From Bryobacteraceae bacterium (GTDB lineage Bacteria > Acidobacteriota > Terriglobia > Bryobacterales > Bryobacteraceae): DNA of 64,000 nucleotides. Below, one piece after another: positions 60,345 through 64,000 of this stretch; the stretch's first letter is position 1, and the number at the start of each line of letters is the position of its first letter. The stretch lies in the NCBI GenBank assembly GCA_041394945.1, contig JAWKHH010000002.1, positions 504,501 to 568,500 of the forward strand, read 5' to 3'. Below the pieces are notes generated by a model that worked only from the letters and a program-made list of their open reading frames with translations, made no database searches and had not been told where the DNA came from. The translations under genes and the position numbers were made by a program.

Positions 60345-61667
60345 ATGGGCAACATCCTCCGCGACCTCCCGGTCGGCGAACGTGTCGGCATCGCTTTTTC
60401 TGGCGGTCTCGATACCTCCGCCGCCATCTACTGGATGCGCCAAAAAGGCGCGATCCCCTATGCCTATACCGCCAACCTCGGCCAGCCCGACGAGCCTGAT
60501 TACGAGGATATCCCCCGCCGCGCCCTGATGTACGGCGCCGAAAAGGCCCGTCTCATCGATTGCCGAGCGGACCTGGTTCGCGAAGGGCTCAACGCGCTCG
60601 CCTGCGGCGCTTTCCACATCACCACAGCCGGCATCGCCTACTTCAACACCACCCCCATCGGCCGCGCCGTCACCGGCACCAAGCTCGTCGTCGCCATGCG
60701 CGAGGATGGCGTCGATATATGGGGTGACGGCTCCACGCACAAAGGCAACGACATCGAGCGCTTCTACCGCTATGGCCTCATGGTCAACCCGCGCCTCCGC
60801 GTCTATAAACCGTGGCTCGACGTCGCGTTCAACCGCGAACTCGGCGGCCGCAAGGAAATGTCGGAACTGCTCGAAAAGGCTGACCTCCCGTTCCGCATGC
60901 CCAAGGAGAAGGCCTACTCCACCGATTCGAATATCTGGGGAGCGACTCACGAGGCCAAGGATCTCGAGCTCCTGAACAACGGCATCCGCATCGTCGAACC
61001 TATCATGGGCGTCGCCTCCTGGCGCGCCGACGTAGCCGTCAGATCCGAAGAGGTCTCCGTCCGTTTTCAGGAAGGTCTGCCGGTTGCGATCAACGGCGTC
61101 GAGTTCGCCGACGAAGTGGAACTGGTCCTCGAAGCCAACCGGATCGGAGGCCGCCACGGCCTCGGTGTCTCGGACCAGATTGAGAACCGCATCATCGAAG
61201 CCAAGAGCCGGGGCATCTATGAAGCGCCCGGCATGGCCTTGCTCTACATCGCCTACGAGCGCCTCGTCACCGGCATCCACAACGAAGGCACGCTCGAACA
61301 GTATCGCGACATGGGCCGCCGCCTCGGCCGTCTCCTCTACGAAGGCCGCTGGTTCGATCCCCAAAGCCTGATGATCCGCGAGATGCTGCAGAAGTGGGTG
61401 GCCAAAGCGATCACCGGTGAGGTGACGCTTGAACTGCGCCGCGGCAACGACTACTCAATCCTCAATACCGATAGTCCCAACCTCACTTACGCACCCGAGC
61501 GCCTCACCATGGAAAGCGGCAAGGGTGAGTTCGGCCCCGAAGACCGAATCGGCCAGCTCACCATGCGAAACCTCGATATCGCCGATTCCCGCGGCAAGCT
61601 TTTTGTCTATTCCAAGGCTGGGGTGCTCCCGCCGGCGGTGGAGGAAGAGATCAAGCTGCTCGAGTAG
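60345..61667 (+). CDS. argG: Argininosuccinate synthase (type 2, E. coli-like)
   Basis: 440 residues. N-terminal PP-loop GIAFSGGLDTSAAIYWM; AYTANLGQPDEPDYED; ITTAGIAYFNTTPIGRAVTG; DIWGDGSTHKGNDIERFYRYG; MSELLEKADLPF; AYSTDSNIWGATHEAKDLE. The length and IWGATHEAK motif are those of the long E. coli-type ArgG rather than the ~400-residue form. It ligates citrulline and aspartate using ATP in arginine synthesis. No other arg gene is adjacent. A 16-bp tandem repeat follows the stop. Confidence 0.96.
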   Translation: MGNILRDLPVGERVGIAFSGGLDTSAAIYWMRQKGAIPYAYTANLGQPDEPDYEDIPRRALMYGAEKARLIDCRADLVREGLNALACGAFHITTAGIAYFNTTPIGRAVTGTKLVVAMREDGVDIWGDGSTHKGNDIERFYRYGLMVNPRLRVYKPWLDVAFNRELGGRKEMSELLEKADLPFRMPKEKAYSTDSNIWGATHEAKDLELLNNGIRIVEPIMGVASWRADVAVRSEEVSVRFQEGLPVAINGVEFADEVELVLEANRIGGRHGLGVSDQIENRIIEAKSRGIYEAPGMALLYIAYERLVTGIHNEGTLEQYRDMGRRLGRLLYEGRWFDPQSLMIREMLQKWVAKAITGEVTLELRRGNDYSILNTDSPNLTYAPERLTMESGKGEFGPEDRIGQLTMRNLDIADSRGKLFVYSKAGVLPPAVEEEIKLLE

Positions 61668-61678
61668 GCCATCCTCCC

Positions 61679-61710
61679 TCGGGTCAATCCTCACTCGGGC
61701 CAATCCTCAC
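61679..61710 (+). repeat. Tandem 16-bp repeat between argG and TonB receptor 3
   Basis: TCGGGTCAATCCTCAC (61679-61694) is followed at once by TCGGGCCAATCCTCAC (61695-61710), with one mismatch. No gene overlaps it. It may bind a protein or simply be a replication-slippage duplication. Confidence 0.6.
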
Positions 61711-61732
61711 TTCCGGCCGGCGCGAAATCTGA

Positions 61733-61738
61733 TAGCAT
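61733..61738 (+). promoter_or_regulatory. -10-like box TAGCAT before TonB receptor 3
   Basis: TAGCAT ends 8 nt before ATG 61747 without a ribosome binding site, as at several other starts in this window. Confidence 0.4.
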
Positions 61739-61746
61739 GACCCAAC

Positions 61747-64000
61747 ATGGGTCTACGTTTTCGATCCCTCGTTTTCTGCCTGATCGCGGCCGCCTCGGCA
61801 AGCTACGCGCAAACCTCCACCGGCCAGATCACCGTCACCGTGCTCGACGCGAGCGGCGCAGTAGTTCCCGGCGCCTCGGTTACACTCACCGGCTCGGAAA
61901 CCGGCGAACTCGTCCGGACCCTCGCCACTGACGAACTCGGCTCTGCTACCGCGCCCCTCCTGCGTCCCGGCGCCTACACCGTTGCCGCCACCCGTGAGGG
62001 CTTCAAACGCCTCGAACGGACCGGCATCGTCCTTCGCGTCGCCGACTCCCTCTCCCTCCGTCTCACGCTCGAGCCCGGCGGCGTTACGGAATCGGTCAGC
62101 GTCACCGCCCAGGCGGAACTCCTTGAGGAACGCACGCACTCCGTCGGCCAGGTCGTCGACGACCGCACCATGCAGCAACTCCCGCTGAACGGCCGCAACT
62201 ATCTCCAACTCGGCAACCTCACCGCCGGCGCCGTCCCCAACACCCGCTCTCGCGATCGTACGTTCTCCGCTTACGGCAATCGCGGCCTCCAGAATGCCTT
62301 CCTGCTCGACGGCGCCCGCAACCAGAACTACCTCCGCGGACTCGACAACCGCGCCCGCGACGCCATGCGCCCCTCGCTTGAAGCCATCGCCGAATTCAAG
62401 GTCCAGACATCGAACTTCTCCGCCGAATACGGCGCTTCCGCTGGCGCCGTGGTCAACGTTGTTACGCGCTCGGGCACGAATCAGATCCATGGATCGGCGT
62501 TCGAGTTCATCCGGAACTCTGCCTTCGACGCGCGCGACTTCTTCACCCCCGCCTCCGCCTCGAAGCCGCTCTACGTTCAGCACCAGTACGGCGGATCGCT
62601 CGGTGGACCCATCAAGCGCAACCGCGCCTGGTTCATGGGCTCCTATCAGCGCACTCACATCTCCCAGGGTGACAACATCGTTTCGAGCGTCCCCACCGTC
62701 GACCAGCGCAACGGAATCTTCGGCGCAACCCGCGTCTATGACCCTGCCACCACGCGCGCCAATCCCGCCGGCTCCGGATCCGTCCGCGACCTGTTCCCCA
62801 ACAACACGGTGCCCGCCTCCCGTTTCGACGCCATCGGAAAGAAGCTCGCCGATTTCTACCCGAACCCGCAATTCGCAACCGCCGCCCGCAACTACGTCAA
62901 CATCCCGATCCATGGCACTCGATCCCACAATGCCACCTTCCGCGGCGACCTCCGCGTCACGGATCAGGATTCGCTCTTCGGCCGCCTTTCCTTCGATGAC
63001 GGCTCCTTCACTCGCAAGAGCGCCCTTCCCGAGCCGGCCACCACCGGAACCATTCGCGATCAGCCCGCCCGTAGCGTCGGCTTCGGGTACACACGCGTCG
63101 TTACGCCCGTCACGGTGAACGAACTGCGGTTCGCATGGAATCGCGTCAGCGTCGTTCAGGACGGCACCCTGGCCCGCAACGAAATCATTCCCGGCGCGCT
63201 CGATCCCGACGTCACCAGCTCTCAGCCACAGTTCAACGTCACCGGTTTCACCGGCCTCAGTTCGGAACCGGCTGGCTTCGGCAACCTCCCGCTCGACAAA
63301 TCCTCCGGCGTCTGGAATATCTCCGACAACATCAGCTCGGTCCGCGGCAAACACACGCTCAAGGCGGGGTTCGACTACCAGCTCATTCGCGTCATCACCT
63401 CCGCAACGCTGCAAGGCCGTGGCAGTTGGGCGTTCAACGGCGTATTCACGCAGAATCCGCAAGGCCGCCCGAACACCGGCGCGCCCGTGGCCGACCTCCT
63501 TCTCGGCCTCCCCAATTCGATCACCATCGGAACGCGCGGCGTCAGCCAGGAACGCGAGCACAACACTTACTGGTACCTCCAGGATGATTGGCAGGTCACC
63601 CCCACCCTCACCTTCAACCTCGGCCTCCGCTACGAAATTACTCGCCCCTTCTACGAAATCAACAACCGCCTTGCCAACCTCATCACGGACTACGGCGACC
63701 CCAACTTCGGCCAGTACATCATCGCCGGCGACGGCCGCCGCCCTCGCTCACTCCAATACACCGACTACAACAACCTTGCTCCCCGCTTCGGTTTCGCATG
63801 GCGCACTCCCGCTGCCGGACTCGTGCTTCGCGGCGGCTACGGCATCTTCTTCGGCCAGGATGAGGGCTTCGGCGTTTCGCAGCGCACCACCAACAACCCG
63901 CCCTTCGTCGGCTTCGGCGGCTTCAACGTGACCTCGGATCAGTTGAACATCGCATCCACGATTCCCCTTTCGTCGCCGCTGCCCGCGCGCCCGGCTCCGA
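61747..64000 (+). CDS. TonB-dependent receptor 3 (Oar-like), 3' truncated by window end
   Basis: At least 751 residues are encoded in one open frame that continues past the window edge. Signal peptide LVFCLIAAASASYAQ; regulatory-like domain GQITVTVLDASGAVVPGASV and APLLRPGAYTVAATREGFKR; plug with ELLEERTHSVGQVVDD, QLPLNGRNYLQLGNLTAG, FLLDGARNQNYLRG and VVNVVTRSGTNQIHGSAFEF; start of the barrel with NTYWYLQDDWQVTPTLTFNL and FGFAWRTPAAGLVLRGGYG. Closest in style to receptor 1 (both have PLNGRNYLQL). Substrate unknown. Confidence 0.9.
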   Translation, partial: MGLRFRSLVFCLIAAASASYAQTSTGQITVTVLDASGAVVPGASVTLTGSETGELVRTLATDELGSATAPLLRPGAYTVAATREGFKRLERTGIVLRVADSLSLRLTLEPGGVTESVSVTAQAELLEERTHSVGQVVDDRTMQQLPLNGRNYLQLGNLTAGAVPNTRSRDRTFSAYGNRGLQNAFLLDGARNQNYLRGLDNRARDAMRPSLEAIAEFKVQTSNFSAEYGASAGAVVNVVTRSGTNQIHGSAFEFIRNSAFDARDFFTPASASKPLYVQHQYGGSLGGPIKRNRAWFMGSYQRTHISQGDNIVSSVPTVDQRNGIFGATRVYDPATTRANPAGSGSVRDLFPNNTVPASRFDAIGKKLADFYPNPQFATAARNYVNIPIHGTRSHNATFRGDLRVTDQDSLFGRLSFDDGSFTRKSALPEPATTGTIRDQPARSVGFGYTRVVTPVTVNELRFAWNRVSVVQDGTLARNEIIPGALDPDVTSSQPQFNVTGFTGLSSEPAGFGNLPLDKSSGVWNISDNISSVRGKHTLKAGFDYQLIRVITSATLQGRGSWAFNGVFTQNPQGRPNTGAPVADLLLGLPNSITIGTRGVSQEREHNTYWYLQDDWQVTPTLTFNLGLRYEITRPFYEINNRLANLITDYGDPNFGQYIIAGDGRRPRSLQYTDYNNLAPRFGFAWRTPAAGLVLRGGYGIFFGQDEGFGVSQRTTNNPPFVGFGGFNVTSDQLNIASTIPLSSPLPARPAP

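Noticed and set aside
1..64000. CRISPR array, tRNA, rRNA, prophage or insertion sequence
   Set aside because: No regularly spaced repeats, no cloverleaf-like or rRNA-like stretch, and no transposase or integrase motifs were recognised on reading; weak tRNA-like folds cannot be excluded without a covariance search.

Overview
This window looks like chromosomal DNA of an Acidobacteriota bacterium, most likely the Solibacter/Bryobacter branch. The DNA is high in G+C with strong GC3 codon bias, which creates many long but empty antisense frames. The lineage markers are three giant Oar-like TonB-dependent receptors with a carboxypeptidase-regulatory-like plug extension, an orphan FtsX/MacB-type permease of the acidobacterial ADOP family directly behind a PadR regulator, and a long NHL-repeat protein ending in the C-terminal domain first described as a Solibacter paralogous domain. 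No rRNA, tRNA, CRISPR array, integrase or insertion sequence was seen.

Layout. 1-290: end of an AddA/RecB-type nuclease-helicase. 315-4225: a shredded segment with at least two recognisable genes (a lectin-like protein and an FHA-GAF-sigma54 activator) broken by many small, mostly deletion-type frameshifts. 4281-6759 (minus): an Nramp-related, probably magnesium, transporter coupled to a soluble MgtE-N/CBS protein. 6867-11933: penicillin-interacting-type serine hydrolase, NrtS-like membrane peptide, ceramidase-like hydrolase, Sde182-type nucleoside-hydrolase-like protein, SelA-like PLP enzyme. 11985-16292: tightly packed rimO-yacG-pgpA-propeller-cinA. 16412-19000: methyltransferase with a leader ORF, an oxidoreductase stub, DUF3455 protein, ECF sigma factor. 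19056-22418 (minus): TonB receptor 1, divergent from metX-metW. 24289-26072 (minus): ankyrin protein and SDR. 26144-29281: a lone CusA/CzcA-type RND pump. 29417-35993: TonB receptor 2, PadR, ADOP permease. 36050-42071: PBP2, RodA and a highly unusual RNase E/G. 42436-49497: two bimodular alpha/beta hydrolases and the convergent NHL protein. 49605-57069: mqnA, small proteins, DinB, a LysW-like acidic zinc ribbon, metG-tatD-polyprenyl synthase. 57096-60306: PadR divergent from a MacA-like adaptor, a LolD-like ATPase and a DUF4097 protein. 60345-64000: argG and the start of TonB receptor 3.

Themes. Housekeeping pathways include methionine synthesis (metX/metW), arginine (argG), menaquinone by the futalosine route (mqnA plus a long-chain polyprenyl synthase), rod-shape cell wall synthesis (mrdA/rodA) and tRNA charging (metG). 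The accessory layer is about the envelope: TonB receptors, an ADOP permease without an ATPase, and an adaptor-ATPase pair without a permease. The most unusual items are RNase E/G carrying about 390 disordered residues inside its S1 domain, a LysW-like protein lacking the terminal Gly-Glu, a split Mg transport/sensing pair, hydrolases with mirrored dead and live domains, a promoter-overlapping duplicated operator in front of PadR/ADOP, and a recurring -10-like box 5-18 nt before start codons that suggests leaderless or very short-leader transcripts.
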